This document shows, in pieces, positions 31,628 to 42,680 of a stretch of 64,000 nt of DNA. The position numbers were made by a program, and so were the translations under genes. The notes beneath the pieces were generated by a model that did no database searches, was not told the DNA's origin, and worked only from the letters and a program-made list of their open reading frames with translations. The stretch is from Hormiphora californensis (lineage: Eukaryota; Ctenophora; Tentaculata; Cydippida; Pleurobrachiidae): the NCBI GenBank assembly GCA_020137815.1, contig CM035361.1, positions 6,422,631 through 6,486,630 of the forward strand. The letters run 5' to 3'. Positions within the stretch are counted from its first letter, which is position 1. The number at the start of each line of letters is the position of its first letter.

Positions 31628-33895
31628 CGGGTGCCTTGGCCACTTTAAAGAAGCCATTTAGCTTCAAAAGTGGAGACGGCATGTTCAGTAAGTAAACAAT
31701 AATGAGATAATATATACTTTAACAAAACAATTAACTAACCAATTAATTACAAAATAATTAACTAATTAATTACAAAACAATTAACAATCAACTCCGACTG
31801 TAATTCAAATATCCCTATTCGACTTTGGTAATGAAATTACCCCTCTGCACAAGCTCACGCAGGGGTGAAGCTTCGTAACCAAGGTCCGACTGTAATTCAA
31901 ATATCCCTAACAAGGTCCTCGGCGGTGTGTGGCTATTCTAGGCCTTGACACGGGTTACACAAACTCTGGCAAGGTGATAAGACAATGTGGGAAGGTTATT
32001 GATGAGGAAATTGTGATGACCCATCCGGAGAGTGCTGATATCTATATTTACAGAGGGACGGTCAATAACAAGTTGAAGTACTTTGATAGAGGTACGTAGT
32101 AATAGTAACTTGCTGTCAGAGCATTAGCCTAATTCTCATTTCTTTCTGCATGTGAGAACTGTGGTCAGAGAATTGGCCTGACAGGTAATTTGTTCAAAAC
32201 CATGTGAAATACCAGCCAATAAGGTGGGGGGGGGGATTAACAATATAACAAGAATACTGATATTATAAACACACAACTGCCAGGTTTATTCCGATTGGGG
32301 GATGTCATAGCTACTCATTTCTGGAATGCACCAACCAAAGGAGGAGGCAATGTTCTAGGGAAAATATTACTCGGTGAGTTGTAGTTACAGGTAACCATGT
32401 GACGTACCTTAGTAACCATAGTAACCATGTGACATACCATGGTAACGGCGCAATAAGGAGGAGGCAATGTTCTAGGGAAAATATTACTCGGTGAGTTGTA
32501 GTTAAAAAATCCAAAGGATTCCGAGTTAATACAGAATAACAGTCAACGAATTCCTGAAACACCAGTTCTTTACATTGTCATGTCATTGTCATATTGTGCA
32601 TAGTATATTTGACTGTAAAGATAATCATTTTGAATAACGTTTTGATATTATCAGGTAAAACGACATATATAATGGCTTACCATAACAACCAAGGTTACGG
32701 ATTTTCACCACATGTTGGAAATCTTGCTTCCGGCGTAAGTCAATATATTTTTTTGAAGTTTTGAAGTCAATATATAAATATTCAAATTTTGAAGTTTTGA
32801 AAATGTAACCATGAACAAGATTAATTGCATTATGTTCTAACATAATGCTGAATTTCCCTGCCATGCTGTCAGAGCATTGGCCTGACCCATTCTCGTTCAC
32901 GCGAGAACTGTGGTCAGAGCATTGGCCTGACAGCTGCCATGTGAATCTATGAAGAAAGGAAATCATGACCAGATCCGCTGTAGCAGCAAGCGGGACACAA
33001 AATCCCGATCATTTATATATCACACAAACAGTATAGAGCAAATCCTTGTGTTTTAGTAGCACTAAATTGCGCGCCACTCCGCCACATTGCGCGCCACACA
33101 TTTCCTGAAAACGTGCCAATGAAGTGGTTTATGAAGGAGCAGCTCGTAACTGTGTGTGCGGCTCTTGTTGCTACACCGTTGCCCCTCGCAACTAAAGTGT
33201 GACCAAAATGGTCCCTCTACCGATTAGTTAGTATACCAAAATGTCGTTTTCGAATTCTAACCCTGCTATGCCTTTTTAAAAAGTAAAAAGGCATCCGGGT
33301 GAATGTGCTTAGACTTGCTCAACTAAAAACACACACATGTACAATATCTAAAGTGTAAATTTTACCATTTGGATTTATCCATGTACAATGTACAATGTAC
33401 ATGGTTTGCTCAGCGTTTGGCTAAGTAACCCAAAAAATCAATTCTTTCAGACGGCTTCAGGGCATTTCAGTTCCTCCTACTAATTTGATAAAAATTGTTT
33501 CAGGTCGCCTGGAATGTTCAGCAGCATCCCCCTTCAAATTGGATCAACTCGGTCGGGGAGGTCAGCATTGATCTCCGCATGGCGCAGCGTGGAATTGAAA
33601 TTTATATCAACCAAGCATTCATTGTATTCGTAAGTACTAATATATAACACTATAGCACTCACACTTCACAGGCATTCACAATTATAAGAGTCTACCGACT
33701 ACCATATTGAAGCAAGTCGCGATCTAGTCGCTTGGGTTGTCTTTGTGGCGAGTGGTTCGGATCATTATATGCCATATATATTTCGAACCCCCAACCTTTC
33801 TTTTTAGGTAAATCTTGATACCAACAACGTTTACTGGAACAAGATATCTTATCTACACAGAGGCACCTGGTCGACTAACCAAGTTTGGAAGCGCC
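31628..33895 (+). CDS. Unrecognised beta-rich module of six exons
   Basis: Exons 31628-31687, 31942-32091, 32284-32373, 32655-32734, 33504-33629 and 33808-33895 chain in phases 1, 1, 1, 0, 0, 1 with no stop. The product contains ALATLKKPFSFKSGDGMF, ESADIYIYRGTVNNKLKYFD, FRLGDVIATHFWNAP, TTYIMAYHNNQGYGFSPHVG, VSIDLRMAQRGIEIYINQAF and VNLDTNNVYWNKISYLH. The order G-D-V-I, hydrophobic strands, then I-E-I-Y-I-N-Q-A-F resembles the F-x-V-x-V-N-G strand of galectin-like sandwiches, but no diagnostic W-x-x-E-x-R was seen. The exon 32284-32373 end with donor is duplicated at 32457-32493. Confidence 0.6.
32735..33503. other. Intron with dispersed-repeat fragments only
   Basis: A short inverted repeat around GTCAGAGCATTGGCCTGAC (about 32868-32931) belongs to a family also seen at 728-838 and 32114-32186. 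A fragment of the TCCTTGTGTTTTA hairpin MITE is near 33040. The word ACAATGTACA repeats at 33380-33405. I see no coding sequence. Confidence 0.55.
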
Positions 33896-33956
33896 GTAAG
33901 TGTGGGATTTTGGAAACCATAAACCTGGCCAAGTTCTTTATTGAATATTAGTACTA

Positions 33957-34400
33957 CTGTAAAACTAGAAATTTTCGTGAGATTTTTATTTTCGCTCTTT
34001 ATTTTTGGCTGGAAAATCCGCGAAAATTAATTCCGCGAAAATATTTTGGACGATTTTTTACAGAAAATAATGGTCATGTGACCACTGCTCTTATACGTGG
34101 CAAGGGATTCAGTAGGAGTTGTAAGCCAATGAGGTGTGAGCCTTTTCTGTCTCATCCCTGATTGGCTATCTCTTAGAGCCAATCAGCAATGAGAAAATGC
34201 TCACATTTCATTGGTCTACGCCAAGCAGGTCTGATGTCTCATGGCAATGATGACTGCACTCTTGGCGTAATTAGACAATAGACTAGGACCGTGAAATGGG
34301 GGTGGCAGTGGGATTAGCGAAAATTAAAATCGCGAAAATAGTAAATTTTGATCGAATCGCGAAAATTAATTGCCTCGAAAATATCTAGTTTTACAGTACA
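33957..34400. mobile_element. MITE with ends ACTGTAAAACTAGA / TCTAGTTTTACAGT
   Basis: Inverted ends TACTGTAAAACTAGAAATTT and CGAAAATATCTAGTTTTACA bracket about 440 bp. Internal CGCGAAAATTAA words are repeated in inverted order near each end. No open frame of note is present. Confidence 0.8.
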
Positions 34401-34528
34401 AAATCGTTGTTTTTCTTTAACTGGCCATAGACCTCACATATATGTTTTGCATTTCCTCCATAAACCCTCCAAAGATCTTCCTCCAAAGATCACCTCACAA
34501 TTACAATTAATGTGTATCCAAACACTAG

Positions 34529-37039
34529 GTGTAAATCACGCATACAAGAAGCCAACACGACAAAGCTCTACTGATCCCGTGTATAGCGGTCACAGTGGCC
34601 TCGCTACAGATGGACATGTCAATACAACCGGATTTTACAGGTACAAACATCCAGTGTCCCCCGATATAAAGTTTTAGTCGGCAAATTTGAATGAAAACAG
34701 TCAGAAAAACTCCCAATGACTACAACTCCAAACATTCACCAAAACTCCAAACACTGACTACATAACTCCCATGATTTAGTTCGTGTGCAACACTGACTAC
34801 ATAACTCCCATGATTTAGTTCGTGTGCAATACTGACTACATAACTTCTATGATTTAGTTCGTGTGCAATACTGACTACATAACTCCCATGATTTAGTTCG
34901 TGTGCAACACTGACTACATAACTCCCATGATTTAGTTCGTGTGCAACACTAACTACATAACTCCCATGATTTAGTTCGTGTGCAACACTGACTACATAAC
35001 TCCTATGATTTAGTTCGTGTGCAACACTAACTACATAACTCCTATGATTTAGTTCGTGTGCAACACTGACTACATAACTTCTATGATTTAGTTCGTGTGC
35101 AACACTGACTACATAACTCCCATGATTTAGTTCGTGTGCAACACTAACTACATAACTCCTATGATTTAGTTCGTGTGCAACACTAACTACATAACTCCTA
35201 TGATTTAGTTCGTGTGCAACACTAACTACATAACTCCTATGATTTAGTTCGTGTGCAACACTGACTACATAACTCCCATGATTTAGTTCGTGTGCAACAC
35301 TGACTACATAACTCCCATGATTTAGTTCGTGTGCAACACTGACTACATAACTCCTATGATTTAGTTCGTGTGCAACACTAACTACATAACTCCTATGATT
35401 TAGTTCGTGTGCAACACTGACTACATAACTCTCATGATTTAGTTCGTGTGCAACACTGACTACATAACTCTCATGATTTAGTTCGTGTGCAACACTGACT
35501 ACATAACTTCTATGATTTAGTTCGTGTGCAACAACTATGAATGAGACGGGAGCGTGGTGGGAGGTGGATCTACAGGCCAGGGTCGAAGTGGCATATGTTC
35601 AAGTTTACATCAAGGCTTACGATCAGGCGATGCATCGACTTGAGGTATCAATCGTGATAATTAACTAATTGACTTGAGATATCAATCGTGATAATTAACT
35701 AATTGACTTGAGGTATCAATCGTGATAATTAACTAATTGACTTGAGGTATCAATCGTGATAATTAACTAATTGATTAGTTACCTTGAGGTATCAATCGTG
35801 ATAATTAACTAATTAATTAGTTACTTTGTTTATTAGTTAACTTACAAATTAATTAACTTATTTATTAGTTAACTTATAAATTAATTAATTAACTTATTTA
35901 TTAGTTAACTTATAAATTACTGTTATTTTCAAATAGTCAAATCAATATAACTTATTCTCCGTAAGGCCTACGTGGGCAACAAGAAGTGTTCGGAGAATCT
36001 ACAGTTCAGCAATGATACCACCTCTTACCGATTAGACTGTGGATATCTAGAGGGATGCTCCGTTAGAATCGTGTCGAACATCAAGTAAGTTGCCTAGCTA
36101 GACTGTGGATATCTAGAGGGATGCTCCGTTAGAATAGTGTCGAACATCAAGTAAGTTGCCTAGCTAGACTGTGGATATCTAGAGGGATGCTCCGTTAGAA
36201 TCGTGTCAAACATCAAGTAAGTTGCCTAGCTAGACTGTGGATATCTAGAGGGATGCTCCGTTAGAATAGTGTCGAACATCAAGTAAGTTGCCTAGCTAGA
36301 CTGTGGATATCTAGAGGGATGCTCCGTTAGAATCGTGTCAAACATCAAGTAAGTTGCCTAGCTAGACTGTGGATATCTAGAGGGATGCTCCGTTAGAATA
36401 GTGTCGAACATCAAGTAAGTTGCCTAGCTAGACTGTGGATATCTAGAGGGATGCTCCGTTAGAATCGTGTCGAACATCAAGTAAGTTGCCTAGCTAGACT
36501 GTGGATATCTAGAGGGATGTTCCGTTAGAATAGTGTCTAACATCAAGTAAGTTGCCTAGCTAGACTGTGGATATCTAGAGGGATGCTCCGTTAGAATCGT
36601 GTCAAACATCAAGTAAGTTGCCTAGCTAGACTGTGGATATCTAGAGGGATGCTCCGTTAGAATCGTGTCGAACATTAAGTAAGTTACCTAGCTAGACTGT
36701 GGATATCTAGAGGGATGCTCCGTTAGAATAGTGTCAAACATCAAGTAAGAATACAAATCAATTTAATCGATATACTCTTGTTCTGGTCATACACTCTGGA
36801 CACACTCTGAAACCCTTTCCTTCCTTGTAGATGGCGGCTAAGTCTCTGTGAAGTTGAGGTATTCGGAGAGAAAACAGGGGAAGGATCTGAGTTCTGTACA
36901 CCTCTCCCTAACACGGACCACGGTGCACCCATACAACACGAGAACTGCTACTTTACGAGAATAACAGGGCTCACCATGGAGACGGAGTCGGAGCACAATT
37001 ATACTTCGCTTTACGACGCAACACACGATTGTCTTCCAG
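34529..37039 (+). CDS. Fucolectin-like domain 7 with a short Cys-containing tail
   Basis: Exons 34529-34640, 35521-35644, 35966-36084 and 36831-37039 join in phases 2, 0, 2, 1. They encode PTRQSSTDPVYSGHSGLATD (domain start), TTMNETGAWWEVDLQARVEV (the W-W-x-V-D-L hallmark), LDCGYLEGCSVRIV and RLSLCEVEVFGE (family ending). A tail follows, EFCTPLPNTDHGAPIQHENC. All three introns contain tandem arrays seated on the splice sites: 39 bp acceptor units, 34 bp donor units and 66 bp donor units. This makes it the densest cluster of junction arrays in the window. Confidence 0.88.
34735..35520 (+). repeat. 39 bp array containing the 3' splice site, about 20 copies
   Basis: The unit GACTACATAACTCCCATGAT plus TTAGTTCGTGTGCAACACT (39 bp) contains the acceptor GATTTAG and the first 10 or so bases of the exon (TTCGTGTGCAAC). 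The true exon starts at 35521 after the last TTTAG. Use of any earlier acceptor reads TAA within the unit. Confidence 0.97.
35640..35815 (+). repeat. 34 bp array containing the 5' splice site, about five copies
   Basis: The unit GACTTGAGGTATCAATCGTG plus ATAATTAACTAATT contains the exon end CTTGAG and donor GTATCA. It degrades into AT-rich TTAATTAAC repeats up to about 35920. Confidence 0.9.
36049..36750 (+). repeat. 66 bp array containing exon end and 5' splice site, 11 copies
   Basis: Donors CATCAAGTAAG recur every 66 bp from 36085 to about 36745. The unit carries 40 or so bases of exon (GACTGTGGATATCTAGAGGG onward) plus GTAAGTTGCCTAGCTA. Reading through the first donor gives an immediate TAA. 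The intron part GCCTAGCTAGACTGTG matches a dispersed repeat seen at 27205, so the first duplication may have joined at the shared word AGACTGTGG. Confidence 0.97.
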
Positions 37040-37415
37040 GTGAAGAAACAAATTAAAAACAAATCTATGTTTTCGAAACATCAAGATGCAAATATATTTC
37101 TTTAGAAATCAAGACACAAACACATCGATATAATATTTTCTTGCAAAATATGTAGGACGCTCAAAATGCACAACAATATAACTGTGGAGGGACGAACTAC
37201 AAAACAGAGGGTTTCTTGGGAAACGTTTTCGCTAGATTACATTATATACATCCAGCATCATCAGCTAAAATTCACAACAATTAATTTCAGGAGATCACAA
37301 CTTAGCACTTCGAAAATCTGGTCACTGATTGGCTGATAACCAGTCACGTGACCTAAATACCGAGTTCTGATTGGTTGTTTACTTGTTTCTTTATTCACAA
37401 TTCAATTAATTTCAG

Positions 37416-40400
37416 GAGATCATAACCTGGCACTTCGGAAACCGTCCTACTTCTCCACGAGCGCCACGAGTGGGAGTCATGTTGTGAACCATGTGACAAC
37501 TGATGGGATAGTATGGAGATACGATCAGAGTCTTACGGAAGGGTGAGTAATAATAATGCAATATACTCACTGAGTACATTGTATTATAGATCACGTTTAA
37601 TAGATCCTTTTCATCTCTTAGTACGGTTCTTAATTGAATACTAGTACTGCAAAATCGTAGTGTTTCTCTTTAATTCTTAGAACGAGTTCCTTTCCGGTTC
37701 AATTCAGTTTTATCTCTATAAAGTTAATAATAAAACACTGCAGCATTGCTTGCCGTCACACTAACCTCGATCTCAATTACCTGCAGGGACTATTGCTTGA
37801 TATCGAATGCGATTGGTGACAGGCTGGATATATATCTGGGTGGAATGTACGATGTATCTCACGTTGTTGTTTACAGCTGCAATTCCGACAAGTTTGATAT
37901 TTATGTAAGTGTACTTTTAATATTCGACAACATATGATCTCTCAGTCACCAGCGATCAGTCTCCCCGGCAACACACAGTCCAATAGTTAGTTTAGGGCAG
38001 CAATTTTGGCCAAAATCGACCAAAACTTTGGAATTTCGCATTTAATTAAATTTGGGAAACTTTGTACTTTGCCATTGCGTGTTTGATAAAGGAGCACTAA
38101 CAAGTCACAGAGCAGAATTCTATTCATTACTCGTTCGTTACGTTGCATTTCGTTTCACTTTTGCTTGTCTCAGACACCAAAAAGGGCTATTTTCCTCAAT
38201 AAAATGAAACTCAAATCTGTTTCTAGTTCTCATTTCCATCACACATGACCTCCCAGTTACCACTGAACTGTCTCTCGGGCCTGGCCTGGTCTCATTACTA
38301 AATTAAAGCTACATTTTTGACCAATATTACCCCCCGCCCCATCCCCACCCGCCCTCCCCCACCCACCTCTCCCATTATAGCGGACATTGCAAAACACCAC
38401 ACTACAGAGACAATCCTTGTGTTTTGGTGCACTAAGTCGCTTATCGCGTGTAACAACTAATAAATGTTCTTATCTATCTCATCCGAATTGTCTTCTAGAA
38501 CATTTTACTCTCTAGTGGTGCTACGAAGACGATCAAACACAAACAAGGGGTTGAGCAGATTGTAACAATCTGCTCAACCCCTTGTTTGTGTTTGATCGTC
38601 TTCGTTTTCGTTTATCTTTATCACCATTGGAAATGTTTACACCTCTCATCTCATCACCAACAATATCACGGTACCAATCATCCATCAAGGTAGTAAGTTC
38701 ACCTGTCCGTATTGTTTGTTCATTTATTGTGTACTGCAGTTGATATTGGTAATGTAATTGACTATTCAATAATTAAGAGTAAGACAAGACATAGCTTGAG
38801 AGTGGGCCCCAGACAGACCAACATACGATAAATATCAAACCAGACCAAGACCCTCTCAAAGGCAAAACGTTACCTACCCGACCAAGACCCTCTCAAAGGC
38901 AAAACGTTACCTATTTTCAAGACCAAGACCCTCCCAAAGGCAAAATGTTACCTACCCGACCAAGACCCTCTCAAAGGCAAAACGTTACCTAACGGACCAA
39001 GAATCAAGATCCTCTCAAACGTTCCAGAAATTTAAACCATGAGTCTCTTTCTCTCCCAGGGGAGAGAAAGGGACTCAGCGCCATAGTTACCACATACCCG
39101 GATTGGTATGGAGGTTTGCTGAGCGTATCCCATGGTTTAGTGACAAACAAACAAACAAACAAACAAACTTTTAAGAAGGTGTGAGTAGATTCATAGATCA
39201 TAACTATTTCATGATTATTTACCATCTTCCATCAACATGTTCACTGTGATATGAGTATAGTGTCGACCATATCGCATTGACGAAAGTAAAGTGGCCTCCG
39301 CACAACCGCACGTTTTCAGAATAAATACAGTGGTATTATGGACGCTAAAAACAGTTGAAAACAAATATAGCCATGCAAATTAGCGGTGTGAGCTCTCCAA
39401 ATCATTAATTAACTATTAATTAACCATTAATTAATTAATCCTCGAACCATGGTGAAATTTTAATGGTCCATTTCTGATCAGTCCTATCTCTATCGCACTT
39501 CCACAAGCGCACCTGTCCTTCATCCAACGTTAAACACCTATCAGAGTGATCATTCCTAATCCACTGTTCTTGTTCATCATACCTGAAATCCTGAACGAAC
39601 CCGGGACTACCTTCACTAGGTGGGACGTGGCAGGTTGACAGATAAACCAGGGCACCAGGGCTATCATTGTGGCGGTAGTCAACACAGCTTCCTTGGAACT
39701 GGAGTGCACCGTTCTTACTAAACCCAAAGACGTGATTATCGTAAATCACAGTCGGGTCTGTCCTACACCTCCAAATGTTGACGTCTAAACCATAGGCTTC
39801 CAAACACAAATCCGATTGGGAGACAGATTGGATCTCACCGACGAAGAGAAATTGATCTTTCTCAAAACTGACATAAGATTCCACGACCTTGGATGTGTAG
39901 AACTTGTAATCTGAATGACACTCCGTCGGATCAAACCCTTCCACATCTCTAATATCCCTTGAGTACCCATGAATAAGTTTAACCAGATCTGGCCTATTGG
40001 TCGCCTTGGAAATCAACCGTTCTTTGGATCTTTCATCCGGACAAAAGTTCAACAGTTCAGCCACCGCCTCGGCAATCAAATACGACCAATCCAGTTTGTA
40101 CCTTGACAATCCAGGATCCTGCCCATTAGGATGGATGACCTGACTGCAATCATTACTCCACAGCCCCCCTCCACACATCCACGCTCGGAACGATAACCTG
40201 TTGTTTTCAACGCCCCATTTACTATTTTCCAGAACAGGAACAGGGTATAGTTTTAACAGCACGGATTTCAGTGCGACAATTCCACCCCCCAGCATAGCTG
40301 ATGAAGGGTAAGCTTCCCAGGGCTGCTGAGGTAACTCCACATGGTTCACAAAGAGAGTTCCAAATGTATGGGAGAGGGTAACAACATGTCTATCATGTCT

Positions 40401-42099
40401 GTACGCGGCATTGTATAACTTCTCGTTCGTCATCTGGATGTGGGGGACAGAAATAGCGGTTGGATCGTTGGTAATGATATCCAGGAGCGGTTCGAGCCAC
40501 ATATCAGCCACCTCCATGTGACTATCAAGTATAGCTATCGTATCTCCCACAGCCATCTCAATACCTTTTCTCCTGGACTTCGCAATACCAATGTTATAGT
40601 CATTCCGTACCCAGGTAATGGGTATTCGTTGAGTTTCTGCGTATGATAACACCTCCTCTGAGATATCCCCCTCACTGTGATCATCCACCACAATCACCTC
40701 AACTAGATTGCTGGGCAGAGTTCGGTGTGCAATACATGTCAGGGTTCTCATGAGTAGAATGGGGAGTTCGTTGTAGAATACCACTACGACGGAAACTCTG
40801 TTCTGGTAGGATCTCCCCTGGAACTGGAAACATTGCTGGTGGTGAGGGGGCATTGACGGAGGTAGCAGGGGTCTTCCTGAAAACTGAATAGTCAGATTTC
40901 GATGGTAGAATTCCTCCAGCTCAGCCAACTTTTCGAAGGGTATTTTTCCGAGCTTTTCCCTGTACTCAATTTCCTTCATGTATCGGGCTTTGAAGGACCG
41001 GGCGTCATCGGCGTAAAATGAAGAAGGGTTTGATAGGAAGAAGGGTGAGATGATATTTTCATTTGTAATCTTCTCCGGGAGAAGTGGAGAGAAGGAAAGG
41101 AATGTTATGAAACCTAGACAGAAGAAACTGGCTCCAACCACCCAAAATAGAAGATGTTTGATCATGATACCGCTAAAAATATATTTCAAATAATCAAAAC
41201 AGAAGACAGAGTTTATGTTACCCCTATATGTACTAACAGAGTTTAGGTTACCCCTAACAGAGTTTAGGTTACCCCTAACAGAGTTTAGGTTACCCCTAAC
41301 AGAGTTTAGGTTACCCCTAACAGAGTTTAGGTTACCCCTAACAGAGTTTAGGTTACCCCTAACAGAGTTTAGGTTACCCCTAACAGAGTTTAGGTTACCC
41401 CTAACAGAGTTTAGGTTACCCCTAACAGAGTTTAGGTTACCCCTAACAGAGTTTAGGTTACCCCTAACAGAGTTTAGGTTACCCCTAACAGAGTTTAGGT
41501 TACCCCTAACAGAGTTTAGGTTACCCCTAACAGAGTTTAGGTTACCCCTAACAGAGTTTAGGTTACCCCTAACAGAGTTTAGGTTACCCCTAACAGAGTT
41601 TAGGTTACCCCTAACAGAGTTTAGGTTACCCCTAACAGAGTTTATGTTACCCCTAACAGAGTTTATGTTACCCCTAGCAACATCACGTGTTTTTCAGGTT
41701 GGTGCGGGCGAGAAAGAGTGTTATAATCCCGCTAGAGATAAAACTAACCTTCCTTATCATGTGTTCTACTGTACTGAACGCAGGTACATATATAGTGCAA
41801 TTACCAGCAATTACTTTATATCCTATAAAACAAGCCAATAAGTTTTCCTGTTAAACTCTTCACCTCTTTACCTGGGCCGTAATTTCGTTTCCCCTCTTAT
41901 TAGTTAGTACATTTAACTAATTTTCTAATATCGTTTCCTCTCTTAATTATTACATGTAACCTATTAACCAGGGCCGTTTCTAATGTCCACGTGGTAGCTG
42001 AGGATGCGGCTGGGTTCAGAGTATCAGAGGTGATGGTGTATAAACTACAAAACAGGGTCACCAATGCAACAACCCCCCTGAGGAACCAGCCCGATATTG
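37416..42099 (+). CDS. Fucolectin-like domain 8, whose intron hosts the GalNAc-transferase gene
   Basis: Exons 37416-37542, 37787-37904, 41698-41783 and 41972-42099 join in phases 2, 0, 2, 1. They encode HNLALRKPSYFSTSATSGSH, DYCLISNAIGDRLDIYLGGM, VSHVVVYSCN, GEKECYNPARDKTNL and VHVVAEDAAGFRVSEVMVY. The third intron is 3.8 kb and carries an antisense intronless gene. Just upstream, 37290-37400 holds a copy of the exon start (GGAGATCACAACTTAGCACT) followed by a MITE, so the acceptor region is duplicated around the MITE. Confidence 0.8.
37905..39434. other. First part of the host intron: repeats and a long perfect palindrome
   Basis: Contains an 83 bp perfect palindrome (38523-38605), a 36 bp repeat built on GACCAAGACCCTCTCAAAGG (about 38840-39000, four to five copies), a short GAGTCTCTTTCTCTCCC hairpin near 39043-39077 and (AAAC)n near 39147. 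No further coding sequence is recognised. Confidence 0.6.
38523..38605. repeat. 83 bp perfect palindrome
   Basis: Each arm is 41 bp, ACGAAGACGATCAAACACAA onward and its exact reverse complement, with a single central A at 38564. It lies in the intron that contains the GalNAc-transferase gene, about 830 bp beyond that gene's 3' end. Confidence 0.95.
39435..41189 (-). CDS. Polypeptide N-acetylgalactosaminyltransferase-like, single exon, nested antisense
   Basis: A 584-residue uninterrupted frame has the architecture of a Golgi type II GalNAc-transferase: short N-terminus, membrane anchor at about residues 12-33, stem, family 27-type glycosyltransferase domain and C-terminal ricin-B lectin domain. 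Visible motifs are SVVVVFYNE (133-141), VIVVDDHSEG (around 168), LDSHMEV with the metal-binding D-x-H (222-224), WGVENNRLSFRAWMCGG (325-341) and CSQVIH (about 348-353). The lectin part (about 460-580) has repeated Cys-containing segments and QKW. The family transfers GalNAc to Ser/Thr of mucin-type substrates. The sequence is divergent: the region before WGVEN lacks the usual G-G-F-D-W, and CS-x-V-x-H is followed by PNG, not F-R. Length is normal for the family. An alternative Met is at residue 9. The single exon inside another gene's intron suggests a retrocopy or an intronless lineage. Confidence 0.9.
   Translation of the reverse strand: MKYIFSGIMIKHLLFWVVGASFFCLGFITFLSFSPLLPEKITNENIISPFFLSNPSSFYADDARSFKARYMKEIEYREKLGKIPFEKLAELEEFYHRNLTIQFSGRPLLPPSMPPHHQQCFQFQGRSYQNRVSVVVVFYNELPILLMRTLTCIAHRTLPSNLVEVIVVDDHSEGDISEEVLSYAETQRIPITWVRNDYNIGIAKSRRKGIEMAVGDTIAILDSHMEVADMWLEPLLDIITNDPTAISVPHIQMTNEKLYNAAYRHDRHVVTLSHTFGTLFVNHVELPQQPWEAYPSSAMLGGGIVALKSVLLKLYPVPVLENSKWGVENNRLSFRAWMCGGGLWSNDCSQVIHPNGQDPGLSRYKLDWSYLIAEAVAELLNFCPDERSKERLISKATNRPDLVKLIHGYSRDIRDVEGFDPTECHSDYKFYTSKVVESYVSFEKDQFLFVGEIQSVSQSDLCLEAYGLDVNIWRCRTDPTVIYDNHVFGFSKNGALQFQGSCVDYRHNDSPGALVYLSTCHVPPSEGSPGFVQDFRYDEQEQWIRNDHSDRCLTLDEGQVRLWKCDRDRTDQKWTIKISPWFED
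41215..41680. repeat. 21 bp tandem array, about 22 copies
   Basis: The unit GTTTAGGTTACCCCTAACAG plus A (21 bp) runs from just upstream of the GalNAc-transferase start to within 20 bases of the acceptor at 41697. Each unit contains TTTAGGT, an acceptor-like word. It is not the telomere repeat, although TTAGG appears in it. Confidence 0.95.
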
Positions 42100-42680
42100 G
42101 TGAGCATGTCTACTAGACATTATCTACTAGACATTATATCTACTAGACATTGTCTACTAGACATTGTCTACTAGACGTTATCTACTAGACATTATCTACT
42201 AGACTTTATCTACTAGACAATGTCTAGACATTACAGACCATAGACAATATACTATCACCTATAATAATAGAGATGGCACAAGAAATGGGCCGGCCTAAGA
42301 ATTTAGGTGAGAGAGGGATGTACATAGGGCCGGGGGAGTACCACTATAATTTCAGCGTGACACCTGCCCCACACCAAACCTAGAACAGAGCCACTAATGA
42401 CACCATGATGTTAAATTGTAGGGGTGGCACTGCACAGTAAACTAGGTTTATCTCTATCATAAGAGGGAAGTGTCGTACCTAAGCAAATGACAAATTGGCC
42501 TTCTTTTGAGAGTGGGAAAATATTTAGAGAGTTCCTCCAACATTCTATTCCGTCCCCTCTCAATTTATACTTCACTCTCTCTAATCATCTCTCTAATCAT
42601 CTTTTATCATGAAACGTTCGTAACCTTGGAAAATTGTATTCTTTGTATTTTATTCTCTAAACTCATCTCTTTATTTTCAG
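42100..42680. other. Intron with a short 16 bp array, otherwise nothing recognised
   Basis: At 42108-42230 the words TCTACTAGACATTATC repeat about eight times. The remainder shows no exon, hairpin or known repeat. Confidence 0.7.

Noticed and set aside
41215..41680. Interstitial telomere repeat (TTAGG-like)
   Set aside because: The period is 21 bp (GTTTAGGTTACCCCTAACAGA), not 5-6 bp; the resemblance is limited to a short word.
41215..41841. Protein of LPLTEFR repeats continuing into the exon at 41698
   Set aside because: The array frame is open by period alone. The exon at 41698 has a good acceptor and needs phase 0 from 37904, which it matches without the array.
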